From Halobacillus locisalis (lineage in GTDB: Bacteria > Bacillota > Bacilli > Bacillales > Halobacillaceae), in NCBI RefSeq assembly GCF_013694105.1, contig NZ_JACEFG010000002.1, positions 992,001 through 1,056,000 on the forward strand: a DNA stretch of 64,000 nucleotides. Direction: 5' to 3'. Below, piece after piece: positions 28,217 to 38,142 of the stretch. Within the stretch, counting starts at the first letter, position 1. Each line of letters starts with the position of its first letter. The translations under genes were made by a program, and so were the position numbers. The notes beneath the pieces are model-generated. The model ran no database searches, had not been told where the DNA came from, and worked only from the letters and a program-made list of their open reading frames with translations.

Positions 28217-29053
28217 ATGTCCTGTGAAGTTGAAGCCTTAGACCGGGTTTTTCTACAGCTAGGTCCGATTTCGATTTATTGGTACGGACTGATTATTGCG
28301 ACAGGTGCATTTCTTGGCTTGTTGATTGCTACTAGAGAAACCGAGCGTCTTGGACTTAAAAAAGATTATATGATTGATATTGTCGTTTATGCGATTCCGG
28401 CGGCGATTCTATTTGCCCGTTTGTATTATGTGCTATTTGAGTGGGACCGCTACATTGGCGAAGGGCCATGGTGGGATATTTTTGCCGTTTGGCAAGGTGG
28501 TATCGCCATACATGGGGCTTTGATCGGTTCTGTGTTGACTGCGGTGATTTATACACGTGTCCGTAAGATCTCCTTCTGGCAGATTGCAGATATTGCAGCA
28601 CCAAGTATTATTCTAGGACAGGCCATTGGACGTTGGGGAAACTTTATGAACCAAGAAGCTCACGGTGGACCTGTATCGGAAGCCTTTTATAACAACTTCA
28701 TGCAATATCTGCCTGGTTTCATCAATCAGCAGATGTGTATCGGTGGAACGCTTTATCACCCGACCTTCTTATATGAGTCCGTGTGGAACATTGCAGGTTT
28801 TGTGTTTTTACTGATCCTGCGTCACAAGTTCAATCCGCGTCGTGGTGATGTATTCTTAAGCTATGTCATCTGGTATTCTGTCGGCCGTTTCTTCATCGAA
28901 GGCATGCGTACAGACAGCTTGTACTTATTTGGTGAGATTCGTACGGCTCAGTTCATTTCGATTGTACTTGTCGTCTTATCGGTTGCCCTTATGTACTACC
29001 TTCGCAAGTCAGGGATTTCGAATCGATATTATAACGGAAAAAAAGTGAAGTAA
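28217..29053 (+). CDS. lgt: Prolipoprotein diacylglyceryl transferase
   Basis: A 278-residue integral membrane enzyme that attaches diacylglycerol from phosphatidylglycerol to the lipobox Cys of prolipoproteins. Several hydrophobic helices are visible. The signature GRWGNFMNQEAHGG, with the essential Arg and Asn, is intact, as are ISIYWYGLIIATG near the N-terminus and YHPTFLYES and GRFFIEGMRTDSL nearer the end. GGGGGGACT lies upstream of the ATG and hprK ends 14 bases before. The hprK-lgt pairing is standard in Bacillus. Confidence 0.96.
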   Translation: MSCEVEALDRVFLQLGPISIYWYGLIIATGAFLGLLIATRETERLGLKKDYMIDIVVYAIPAAILFARLYYVLFEWDRYIGEGPWWDIFAVWQGGIAIHGALIGSVLTAVIYTRVRKISFWQIADIAAPSIILGQAIGRWGNFMNQEAHGGPVSEAFYNNFMQYLPGFINQQMCIGGTLYHPTFLYESVWNIAGFVFLLILRHKFNPRRGDVFLSYVIWYSVGRFFIEGMRTDSLYLFGEIRTAQFISIVLVVLSVALMYYLRKSGISNRYYNGKKVK

Positions 29054-29188
29054 TGTGAAACGGACCACCTGTTGGAGAAAGAACAACTGATAGTTATGGA
29101 AGCAATCGGTCCTTTGCAAGCCGTTTTCCCCCTAAGGACCAAAGGGTGGGACAACGGCATGTGAAGGCGGATAAAGGGGAATATTTTC

Positions 29189-30142
29189 ATGAAAGGGATT
29201 ATACTAAGAGGAGGGAAAAAAGGATTGGAGTTGACGTGGACATTAGGAAAAGTGATCTTTCCTGTCACGTTAATTGTCACCATCCTTCAATTCACTCCTA
29301 TCTTACCGTGGATTATGGACCGTTTGGAGCCGCTGATGAGCTGGATCGGATTATCCGGTGAAGCAGCGGTACCTCTCGTTCTCGGGAATTTTCTGAATTT
29401 ATATGCCGGTATCGCCGCGATCATTTCTTTTGAGTTTACCGTAAAAGAAGTATTCATAATGGCCATCATGATGTCGTTTTCCCACAACTTATTGATTGAA
29501 TCGACGGTCGCTAAGCGAGTCGGAGTGAGCTGGTGGTTTGTTGCAGGTGTTCGTCTAAGTCTCGCTTTTTTGTCTGCCTTTTTAATCAATGTATTTTGGA
29601 AAGGTGGAGGGGAAATAGCTAAATATGGACTGGCACCCGAGCGCTCAGCTGATCCACAAGGTTGGTTCGCTATCATTGGGCAAGGGTTAGAGACTGCCAT
29701 TCTAGGGATTGTACAGCTTGCCCTTATCGTGATTCCACTAATGGTCGTGATGCAGTATTTGCGGGAAAAAGGATGGCTGGACCGCTTTTCTGGCTGGGTT
29801 GCACCTGCTACGAAATTCTTAGGCATGGAGCGGAATACGTCGATGACGCTCGTAGCGGGATTGACGATCGGACTTGCTTACGGGGCAGGGTTGATGATTC
29901 AAGCCGTCGAGGAAGACGGAGTGTCTCGAAAAGATATGTATTTAGCAATTCTGTTTCTCGTCTCATGCCACGCCGTTGTAGAAGATACGTTGATTTTTAT
30001 CCCTCTTGGAATACCCGTTTGGCCGCTTCTGTTAATTCGATTAACGACAGCGATCGTCCTGACCGCCATTGTTGGTTTTGTCTGGAATAGATTACAACAA
30101 AGAAAGGAAACTTCAGATGAGCATTCGTACCATTCTCTTTGA
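29189..30142 (+). CDS. yvoD: YvoD, nucleoside-recognition (Gate) domain membrane protein
   Basis: A 317-residue membrane protein with two copies of the nucleoside recognition (Gate) domain type: an N-terminal half around [20 protein letters not shown] and a C-terminal half around [15 protein letters not shown]. About eight hydrophobic segments. Gate domains occur in concentrative nucleoside carriers and SpoVV/YlbJ-like proteins; the substrate of YvoD is unknown. In Bacillus subtilis the order is hprK-lgt-yvoD-ppaX-yvoF, exactly as here. Its end overlaps the ppaX start by 26 bases, so the two are probably coupled. Confidence 0.85.
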   Translation: MKGIILRGGKKGLELTWTLGKVIFPVTLIVTILQFTPILPWIMDRLEPLMSWIGLSGEAAVPLVLGNFLNLYAGIAAIISFEFTVKEVFIMAIMMSFSHNLLIESTVAKRVGVSWWFVAGVRLSLAFLSAFLINVFWKGGGEIAKYGLAPERSADPQGWFAIIGQGLETAILGIVQLALIVIPLMVVMQYLREKGWLDRFSGWVAPATKFLGMERNTSMTLVAGLTIGLAYGAGLMIQAVEEDGVSRKDMYLAILFLVSCHAVVEDTLIFIPLGIPVWPLLLIRLTTAIVLTAIVGFVWNRLQQRKETSDEHSYHSL

Positions 30143-30755
30143 TTTAGATGGAACACTGATCGATACGAACGAGCTGATTATTGCTTCGTTCCAACATACG
30201 ATTGAACAATATGGATCGCGTGAGTACAAACGAGAGGAAATTCTAGATTTTATCGGTCCACCATTAAAGGAAAGTCTGGCTAAAATTAACCCCGATCAAG
30301 TCGAGGCTATGGTGGATACGTACCGGAAGCATAACATCGAAAACCACAATCAATATGTGAAAGCCTATGACGGGGTTGTGGAGACGATTCAAAAACTGAA
30401 ATCTGCTGGTTTCCGTTTAGGAATTGTGACGACGAAAATGCGTCATACGGTTACAATGGGGCTTGAACTGACCAATCTTGACGGGCTGTTTGAAACCGTT
30501 GTGACGTTAGATGATGTGACTCATGCCAAGCCACATCCAGAGCCCGTCCAACAAGCGCTGAAAACTCTTGATACGGCTCCTTCTGAAGCGATAATGGTTG
30601 GAGATAACACGCATGATATCGAGGCAGGTCAGAATGCCGGCACGAAAACGGCCGGAGTGGCTTGGACTGTGAAGGGGCGCGAGGTTCTCGATCGTTTACA
30701 TCCAGATTATATGCTTGAACATATGAGTGAGCTTCTCGACATTACAGGAGGCTGA
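30117..30755 (+). CDS. ppaX: Pyrophosphatase PpaX
   Basis: A 212-residue HAD hydrolase that splits the pyrophosphate made when HprK dephosphorylates P-Ser-HPr, pulling that reaction forward. Motif I is [12 protein letters not shown] (nucleophile Asp9), motif II IVTTKM, the Lys motif is AKPHPEPV and motif IV is [18 protein letters not shown] precedes the ATG at 30117, which lies inside the end of yvoD. Position in the hprK cluster supports PpaX over other phosphoglycolate-phosphatase-like proteins. Usual length. Confidence 0.93.
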   Translation: MSIRTILFDLDGTLIDTNELIIASFQHTIEQYGSREYKREEILDFIGPPLKESLAKINPDQVEAMVDTYRKHNIENHNQYVKAYDGVVETIQKLKSAGFRLGIVTTKMRHTVTMGLELTNLDGLFETVVTLDDVTHAKPHPEPVQQALKTLDTAPSEAIMVGDNTHDIEAGQNAGTKTAGVAWTVKGREVLDRLHPDYMLEHMSELLDITGG

Positions 30756-30759
30756 TGGA

Positions 30760-31299
30760 ATGAGGAAAACGGAGCGGTTTCCAGTCAAAGGCGCCAATTC
30801 ACTCTGGCACATCTATAAAACAGTTCCCTTTCTCAAGGTCGTCAAAAATTTCATCATTATCCAGATTGCCCGGTACACACCGTCTTTGAAAGTGAAGAAT
30901 TGGTTGTATCGAACGTTCTTGCGAATGAATGTGGGAAATGAAACCGCGTTTGCCTTAATGGTGATGGTCGATATTATGTTCCCTGAACGTATCAGTATCG
31001 GACGGAACTCTGTGATCGGCTATAATACGACCATTCTTGCCCATGAATATTTAATAAAAGAATATCGTTTAGGCGATGTGAAGATCGGCGATGAGGTTTT
31101 AATCGGTGCCAACACGACGATTCTACCCGGCGTTACCATAGGCGATGGAGCAGTGGTTTCAGCTGGGACGCTCGTGCATAAGGATGTGCCTGAGGGTGTA
31201 TTCGTCGGAGGAAATCCGATGAGAACGATTTATACGAAGCAAGAGATGGAGGAAAGAAATAAGGTTGATCAACATCTTCGAGAGGAGGGAGAGGCGTGA
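30760..31299 (+). CDS. yvoF: YvoF, hexapeptide-repeat O-acetyltransferase
   Basis: A 179-residue acyltransferase of the left-handed beta-helix (LbH) family. Hexapeptide repeats run from about ISIGRNSVIGYNTTILAH through VKIGDEVLIGANTTI, LPGVTIGDGAVVSAGT and VFVGGNPM. The HEYL segment supplies the usual active-site His. The acceptor is unknown. The ATG at 30760 has ACAGGAGG 8 bases upstream; a frame open from 30727 lies inside ppaX and was rejected. The last 4 bases overlap glpP. Confidence 0.85.
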   Translation: MRKTERFPVKGANSLWHIYKTVPFLKVVKNFIIIQIARYTPSLKVKNWLYRTFLRMNVGNETAFALMVMVDIMFPERISIGRNSVIGYNTTILAHEYLIKEYRLGDVKIGDEVLIGANTTILPGVTIGDGAVVSAGTLVHKDVPEGVFVGGNPMRTIYTKQEMEERNKVDQHLREEGEA

Positions 31300-31841
31300 T
31301 CATTCAGCAATCCGTCCTGCCTGCCGTTAAATCTATAAAAGAGTTTGAGTCATTGCTTGCTCGAAACACCGAGGTCATCATTTTGCTAGAAACTAGACTG
31401 GGCTTGTTGAGGAAATTAGTGAAGGTTGGTCAGCGGGAAGGCAAAAAGATCTTTATTCATATTGATTTAGTTCAAGGGCTGAAAGCGGACGAATACGGGA
31501 TGGAATACATTGCCCAGGAAGTGAAGCCAGACGGTATCATTTCCACTAGAGCCCATGTAATCAAGCAAGCAAAAAAATATCAAATCTTATCTGTCCAACG
31601 GCTTTTCTTGATAGACAGTCAAGCGATTGAGCACAACGTGAAAATCATACAGAAGACAGAACCCGATTTTGTTGAAGTTTTACCAGGCGTATTGCCGGGA
31701 ATGATAACTGAGATAAAGGATCGAGTGAGCGCGCCTGTCATTGCGGGTGGTTTAGTCCGTACCGATGACGATGTACAAAGAGCGCTCAAGTCTGGGGCTT
31801 CTGCTATATCGACTTCACGTTCAGATTTATGGCCATTCTAA
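31296..31841 (+). CDS. glpP: Glycerol uptake operon antiterminator GlpP
   Basis: A 181-residue TIM-barrel-like RNA-binding regulator. With glycerol-3-phosphate it binds leader mRNA and prevents termination ahead of glpFK and glpD. Family segments are HIDLVQGLKADEYGMEYI, PDGIISTRAHVIKQAKK, EVLPGVLPGMI and PVIAGGLVRTDDD. It starts at a GTG (31296) after a GAGGAGGGAGAGG ribosome site, overlapping yvoF. Both target leaders lie directly downstream (31868-31919 and 34341-34404), so the regulon is clustered. Confidence 0.94.
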   Translation: MIIQQSVLPAVKSIKEFESLLARNTEVIILLETRLGLLRKLVKVGQREGKKIFIHIDLVQGLKADEYGMEYIAQEVKPDGIISTRAHVIKQAKKYQILSVQRLFLIDSQAIEHNVKIIQKTEPDFVEVLPGVLPGMITEIKDRVSAPVIAGGLVRTDDDVQRALKSGASAISTSRSDLWPF

Positions 31842-31867
31842 GCCGTCGCTACATAAAAATCGAATGT

Positions 31868-31919
31868 GAGAATACAGAAGCCGCACAGGAATTCTTTAAG
31901 AGACCTGTGTGGTTTTTTT
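31868..31919 (+). promoter_or_regulatory. GlpP-type leader terminator before glpF
   Basis: CCGCACAGG (31881-31889) pairs with CCTGTGTGG (31904-31912), then T7. The preceding GAGAATACAGAAG (31868-31880) resembles GGAGATACGGAGA ahead of the glpD terminator, a candidate GlpP contact. Control by GlpP is known for this family and inferred here. Confidence 0.75.
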
Positions 31920-31957
31920 GTCCCTAAGATCCGTACAGGAAAGGAGTCACCTGAACA

Positions 31958-32761
31958 GTGACGGAATTCATGGGTGAATTAATTGGAACAATGATTCTTA
32001 TCATCCTTGGTGGTGGAGTCATCGCTGGAGCAAACTTGAAGGCGACGAAAGCGGAAGGAAACTGGGTATTGATTACCGTCGCCTGGGGTCTGGCCGTTGC
32101 TATGGGTGTGTACGCTGTCGGTCAGATTACCGGAGCACATATTAACCCAGCGGTTACGCTTGGTCTTGCCACTGTTGGCGATTTTGCATGGGCAAAAGTC
32201 CCCATGTACATTCTAGCTCAGATGATTGGTGCATTTGTCGGAGCGACGATTGTGTTTTTTCATTATTTACCTCATTGGAAAGACACAGAAGATCAGTTGG
32301 CGATCAAATCCATCTTTTGTACTGACCCAGCGATCCGCAGCCCCATTTCAAACTTGGTGAGTGAAATCATCGGAACATTCGTCTTAGTCATGGGTATTCT
32401 CTTTATAGGTGCCAACGATTTTACAGAGGGGTTGAATCCGTTGATCGTCGGCTTACTCATTGTGGCAATCGGTATGTCGCTTGGCGCTACGACGGGATAT
32501 GCCATTAACCCAGCCCGTGATTTAGGCCCGAGGATCGCTCATGCGGTATTGCCGATACCCGGAAAAGGAGGATCCGACTGGAGCTATTCCTGGATCCCGG
32601 TTTTAGGTCCGGTGATCGGTGGTGTCTATGGTGGATTATTTTATCAAGCCATTTTCAAAGCTAGTCCGAATATTTGGTTTTGGATTGCGACCATACTTGT
32701 ACTTGCGATTCTATTTGCTTCTATGAGAGTTGAATTACGAAAAGCGAGTGTTTCAGCTTAA
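31958..32761 (+). CDS. glpF: Glycerol uptake facilitator (aquaglyceroporin)
   Basis: A 267-residue MIP-family channel with six helices and two half-helices that lets glycerol diffuse into the cell. The first NPA motif is at 63-65 in GAHINPAVTLG, the second in GYAINPARDLGPR; the Asp after the second NPAR is the usual mark of glycerol-permeable channels. The GTG at 31958 was kept because AAAGGAG lies 11 bases upstream; a later in-frame ATG at 31970 has poorer spacing. glpK follows after 28 bases as one operon. Confidence 0.93.
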   Translation: MTEFMGELIGTMILIILGGGVIAGANLKATKAEGNWVLITVAWGLAVAMGVYAVGQITGAHINPAVTLGLATVGDFAWAKVPMYILAQMIGAFVGATIVFFHYLPHWKDTEDQLAIKSIFCTDPAIRSPISNLVSEIIGTFVLVMGILFIGANDFTEGLNPLIVGLLIVAIGMSLGATTGYAINPARDLGPRIAHAVLPIPGKGGSDWSYSWIPVLGPVIGGVYGGLFYQAIFKASPNIWFWIATILVLAILFASMRVELRKASVSA

Positions 32762-32768
32762 AAGATAA

Positions 32769-34286
<1,518 letters not shown>

Positions 34287-34290
34287 CCTT

Positions 34291-34318
34291 TTGACAATCC
34301 CTTGTTCTTTTGTATAAT
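34291..34318 (+). promoter_or_regulatory. Sigma-A promoter of glpD
   Basis: TTGACA (34291-34296), 16-base spacer, TATAAT (34313-34318): both boxes perfect. The transcript would begin near 34325 and carry a 180-base leader. Confidence 0.85.
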
Positions 34319-34340
34319 GGAATTAAGTTAATAGCTGGTC

Positions 34341-34404
34341 GGAGATACGGAGAGACTACGAGCCTTTATGCCTATGGCATGAAGAAGTTCGTGGTCTCTT
34401 TTTT
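34341..34404 (+). promoter_or_regulatory. GlpP-controlled leader terminator of glpD
   Basis: AGAGACTACGA (34351-34361) pairs with TCGTGGTCTCT (34389-34399), followed by a T-run. It lies between promoter and gene, so transcription stops unless antiterminated. GGAGATACGGAGA (34341-34353) precedes it and overlaps the left arm. Confidence 0.85.
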
Positions 34405-34508
34405 TAATTCCTGAAGTAAATAAAGCATTCGGAGACATACTTATATGTGATTCGGGGAATAACCGTATTAGACTAGTTAGAAGTAAATCTGATTAAGGAG
34501 AGATTTGT

Positions 34509-36176
34509 ATGAAACGGTTCTCTAGTTACGATAGACAAAAACAATTTGAAAAATTGACACAGGAAGAATGGGATGTACTCGTGATCGGTGGAGGCATCAC
34601 GGGCTCAGGGATCGCCTTGGATGCGGCAAGTCGCGGCATGAAGACAGCGGTTGTTGAAATGCAAGACTTTGCTGCCGGAACGTCCAGTCGGTCCACAAAA
34701 CTCGTCCACGGTGGCTTGCGCTATTTGGCTCAATTTGAAGTGAAGATGGTCGCAGAGGTCGGGAAAGAACGCGAAATCGTATATGAGAATGGCCCCCATG
34801 TAACGACGCCGGAATGGATGATGCTCCCATTTCATGAAGGTGGTAACTTCGGTCCGCTTCAAACAAATGTCGGCCTTCGTGTCTACGATTACTTGGCAGG
34901 AGTTAAGAAATCAGAACGCCGGAAGATGATGTCACCAGAGGAAGCGATTGAGCGTGAACCTCTAGTGAGACGTGACGGGCTTAAAGGCGCAGGGTATTAT
35001 GTAGAATACAAAACCGATGATGCACGCCTGACGCTTGAAGTAATGAAGAAGGCAGTCGAATACGGCGCAACCTCTACAAACTATGCAAAAGTCGTTGACT
35101 TCATTTACGATGAAAGTGGCTCGCTTACTGGCGCGAAGATTGAAGATACAGTTTCGGGTGAACAGTATCACGTGAAAGCGAAGAAAATCGTCAACGCTGG
35201 TGGTCCATGGGTTGATGACCTTCGAGAAATCGATGGCTCGAAGAAAGGTAAAACGCTTCAGTTGACGAAAGGTGTGCACCTTGTCTTCGACCAAAGCGTA
35301 TTCCCATTGAAACAAGCCATTTATTTCGACAGTCCTGATGGTCGGATGATCTTTGCTATTCCAAGAGACGGTAAAACGTATGTCGGTACAACGGACACAA
35401 CATACGAAGACAACATTGCCCATCCAACAATGACGGAGGCTGATCGCGACTACATTTTAGATGCGATTCATATGATGTTCCCATCGGTAGAAGTGACAGC
35501 TGATGATGTCGAGTCAAGCTGGGCCGGTGTTCGTCCGTTGATTCATGAAGACGGAAAGGATCCTTCTGAAATTTCAAGGAAAGATGAGATCTTCATTTCA
35601 GATTCCGGACTGATCTCTATGGCTGGTGGTAAACTTACGGGGTACCGCAAAATGTCACAGCAGGCAGTCGATATCGTCCGTGATCAACTGATGGAAGAAT
35701 ACGGCATCCGTTTCTCAGATTCAGAAACGAAGCACATGCCGATTTCAGGTGGAGAAGTAGATGGTTCGAAAGGGTTCAAGCAATTCAAGAAAGAGCGCGT
35801 TGAATTGGGTACCTCAATCGGAATCGATGAACAAACGGCATCTCAACTTGTTCAATTGTATGGAGCGAACGTCGATGCAGTCTTCCACGTGTACAAAAAT
35901 CGTAAAGAAGACGCAGAAAAGGAAAACATCGATCCAATCGTATTTGCTCAGTTAGTGTATGGAATGGAAGCGGAGCTGACGTACAAGCCAGTGGACTTCT
36001 TCATTCGTCGTACAGCTGCCTTGTTCTTTAACATTCAATATGTTCGTGATCATAAAGACTCTGTCATTGACTATATGGCTAAAGAATTAAACTATAGTGA
36101 TGAACAGAAGAAAGAATATACAGAAGAGCTAGAAAAGCTGATGGAAGAAGCTGTGAAGCCAATAGAACATGTGTAA
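34509..36176 (+). CDS. glpD: Aerobic glycerol-3-phosphate dehydrogenase
   Basis: A 555-residue FAD enzyme that oxidises glycerol-3-phosphate to dihydroxyacetone phosphate at the membrane and passes electrons to quinone. The FAD fold is VLVIGGGITGSGIALDAASRG near residue 21, followed by SSRSTKLVHGGLRYL. Later segments TYVGTTDTTYED and WAGVRPLI are family marks. A DAO_C domain closes the protein. AAGGAGAG lies upstream of the ATG. Its product enters glycolysis at TpiA, encoded at 58650. Confidence 0.97.
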   Translation: MKRFSSYDRQKQFEKLTQEEWDVLVIGGGITGSGIALDAASRGMKTAVVEMQDFAAGTSSRSTKLVHGGLRYLAQFEVKMVAEVGKEREIVYENGPHVTTPEWMMLPFHEGGNFGPLQTNVGLRVYDYLAGVKKSERRKMMSPEEAIEREPLVRRDGLKGAGYYVEYKTDDARLTLEVMKKAVEYGATSTNYAKVVDFIYDESGSLTGAKIEDTVSGEQYHVKAKKIVNAGGPWVDDLREIDGSKKGKTLQLTKGVHLVFDQSVFPLKQAIYFDSPDGRMIFAIPRDGKTYVGTTDTTYEDNIAHPTMTEADRDYILDAIHMMFPSVEVTADDVESSWAGVRPLIHEDGKDPSEISRKDEIFISDSGLISMAGGKLTGYRKMSQQAVDIVRDQLMEEYGIRFSDSETKHMPISGGEVDGSKGFKQFKKERVELGTSIGIDEQTASQLVQLYGANVDAVFHVYKNRKEDAEKENIDPIVFAQLVYGMEAELTYKPVDFFIRRTAALFFNIQYVRDHKDSVIDYMAKELNYSDEQKKEYTEELEKLMEEAVKPIEHV

Positions 36177-36184
36177 GAAACAGA

Positions 36185-36213
36185 GACCTTTCCCTTTTTG
36201 GGAAGGGTCTTTT
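36185..36213 (+). terminator. Terminator of glpD
   Basis: GACCTTTCCC (36185-36194) pairs with GGGAAGGGTC (36200-36209), then TTTT. A near copy of this hairpin recurs at 36661-36694, on the other side of the repeat cluster. Confidence 0.85.
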
Positions 36214-36230
36214 CATGCTGTTGAAGAAGT

Positions 36231-36415
36231 GGCGAGGTTCTGTTCAATCATATAAGAATACCGTGGGAGGGAAAACGACTCGCTTTCCACGGGGAAACGC
36301 CAAGCCTCCTCGCGCCTTCCAGTCGCTGCGGGGTCTTGCCTTGTTTCTTTTTCCCGTAGGAGTCTCCCCGTTTTCCCTCCCACTATGCTACAAATAGTTG
36401 GAACAGAACCTTGCC
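36231..36415 (+). repeat. Palindromic repeat family C, full copy
   Basis: Outer inverted ends are GGCGAGGTTCTGTTC (36231-36245) and GAACAGAACCTTGCC (36401-36415). An inner palindrome, GTGGGAGGGAAAACGAC with its complement, spans 36263-36383. An internally deleted, inverted copy lies at 53071-53127. Confidence 0.85.
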
Positions 36416-36489
36416 GAACATTCTGCGGTTATCGATAGCACTCCTCTTTGTAGGGGCGAGCTCTAGAGGTTCACACTTTTTTATCGCAA

Positions 36490-36610
36490 GGTGGCGTGGA
36501 CACGGCGACACTCTTGCAGGATCATGAGGCTTGGGTGAGATCCCGCAGGTCGCGAAGCGAGCGAGGAAGCTCACCGCCTCCTGCGGAAAGGGAGTCGTTT
36601 CCACGCCACC
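36490..36610 (-). repeat. Palindromic repeat family B, copy 1
   Basis: Ends are GGTGGCGTGG and CCACGCCACC. The reverse complement is almost identical to 52880-52995. The outer flank CTCTAGAGGTTCA (from 36460) also matches the flank of the other copy. Confidence 0.85.
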
Positions 36611-36660
36611 GGCCCCTTCTCACCTTTGAAGAACCGAAAGTGGCTCTCTCAACACACTGA

Positions 36661-36694
36661 AAGACCTTTCTCTTCTTGGGAAGGGTCTTTCTTT
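36661..36694 (+). terminator. Terminator-like hairpin, near duplicate of the glpD terminator
   Basis: AAGACCTTTC pairs imperfectly with GGAAGGGTCTT, then TTTCTTT. It closely resembles 36185-36213, so the repeat cluster lies between two direct copies of one terminator. Confidence 0.55.
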
Positions 36695-36757
36695 AAGGGC
36701 GATTTATGAAACTTCTCTCATGTGTCATCCGTAGATGTTTTTAGAAGGAGGGAAGAT

Positions 36758-37582
36758 ATGGAACCTGTACATACAATGATTCACGCAGATGGACGAAAGC
36801 AATTGATCACAGGTAGCCTTTTTCTGGCGCTTGCCGCTGCTTTCACGATCGGATTGCTTATGGTGGAAATATCGCTCAATTCTCTATACATGATCATATT
36901 TACTGCGGCCATGGTATTTAGTGGTACGAGCCTGATCAGAACGGGTTTTCACGATTTAGAAAAATCAAAGACACCGAATCCTTTCTCAAGTGATGAAACG
37001 GAAAAGTGGACGGAATCTTTGCCGCCTAGAATGTACCTTGGAACTAAACTTTCTAAGCAATTTGAAGCCGATTTATATGATTTGGATGGCCTGTCCCACG
37101 GAAGGGCTATAGAGAAGGCGACTAAACTGGATCACTGGTTTGCCCGTATCGAATCCATTCTCCTGAGCGGATCTGTTCGTCCAGCTCAGTACATCGTTCA
37201 ACAAGTAGATGGCACCCCGCTTTATCAAATTGAGAGAAAAGGTGGGTTCACATGGCGGAGTTACGTAAAACGATATGAGGGAGATTATGTTGCTTATACC
37301 GTTCGAGAAAAGAACAAAACGACAGGACAAACGGTTTTCAGGTATAAAGGGGGAACGGACTCGGAATGGAGAGCAGAAGGAGACAGTGTGATTGGTCACT
37401 TCACTGTCCAGGATCAGAACGGAGAAACTTGGGCTGTTATAAAGCGGGGAGCACTTATGAAAGATGCACCTGAACACTTTGGTCAAATGCCTGGGTTCCT
37501 GATTGAATGGAAAAAGAAGGACGAGATTCCATCTTCACTGATCGCTTTCCTCTTCATCATCCAATCACGAGACTTCATGTAG
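36758..37582 (+). CDS. Hypothetical membrane-anchored protein
   Basis: A 274-residue protein with two close N-terminal hydrophobic segments (about 16-34 and 37-55) and then a soluble region of about 210 residues. That region has beta-rich stretches such as YIVQQVDGTPLYQIERKGG and VFRYKGGTDSEWRAEGD. No family recognised. AGAAGGAGGG lies about 6 bases before the ATG; an in-frame GTG at 36722 is weaker. It stands alone, with repeat clusters at 36231-36610 and 37632-38040 on either side, a sign of an accessory region. Confidence 0.7.
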   Translation: MEPVHTMIHADGRKQLITGSLFLALAAAFTIGLLMVEISLNSLYMIIFTAAMVFSGTSLIRTGFHDLEKSKTPNPFSSDETEKWTESLPPRMYLGTKLSKQFEADLYDLDGLSHGRAIEKATKLDHWFARIESILLSGSVRPAQYIVQQVDGTPLYQIERKGGFTWRSYVKRYEGDYVAYTVREKNKTTGQTVFRYKGGTDSEWRAEGDSVIGHFTVQDQNGETWAVIKRGALMKDAPEHFGQMPGFLIEWKKKDEIPSSLIAFLFIIQSRDFM

Positions 37583-37631
37583 ATTGGGATAGATGGCCTT
37601 TTGGTGGTTTCCGTTGCAATGTCTACCTTTT

Positions 37632-37750
37632 GAAGGGGCCGGAAATCAATCGCTTTCTGAGGGCATGTGGTGAGCTTCCTCAGGCTTCGCCTTGCGGGAT
37701 CTCACCGATCATGTACAACCCACAGGAGTCTGCCGATTTCCCGCCCCTTC
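37632..37750 (+). repeat. Palindromic repeat family D, copy 2
   Basis: A 119-bp element with arms GAAGGGGCCGGAAAT and its complement ending in CCCGCCCCTTC. Interior and length match 8157-8275. The shared spacer GAGAACGGAAACATTGGATGA follows, then a family A element. Confidence 0.85.
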
Positions 37751-37865
37751 TTGCTGGTTTAAAGAGAACGGAAACATTGGATGAGTTCACATCACAAGAA
37801 ATTAATATGTGGATTTTTCCTCACTGTCACATTGTTCGATAGGTCAGAGGCACCCACCACGTTGA

Positions 37866-38040
37866 GGGTTCGTTCCTCCCTGTGTCGCTAGGGGTGGTTT
37901 TGAAACAGCGAGACTCCCGCGGGAGAAGGACTCAGGCGAGACCCCACAGGGAGTGTAAACGACCGAGGAGGCTTGCCGGCTCCCCCGCAGGAAAGCGAAT
38001 TGTTTCAAAAATACCCCTACACCAAATACGAAAACGAACC
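37866..38040 (+). repeat. Palindromic repeat family A, full copy
   Basis: Ends are GGGTTCGTT (37866-37874) and AACGAACC (38033-38040). Inner arms are GGGGTGGTTTTGAAACA and its near complement. The core holds GAGACTCCCGCGGGAGAAGG and two CCCC-n-CAGG direct repeats. It is about 90% alike by eye to 63641-63816. Confidence 0.88.
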
Positions 38041-38142
38041 TTAGTCCATTTGAACAAAAACCACAAAGTAGTGTAAAATTAATGTTAGAATTTTCAAACA
38101 TAATGATTCATATCAACACTTTTCCCTAAGGGAGTGGACGAA

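Noticed and set aside
37866-38040. Insertion sequence
   Set aside because: The element has terminal inverted repeats but is too short to encode a transposase, and none is found near any copy.
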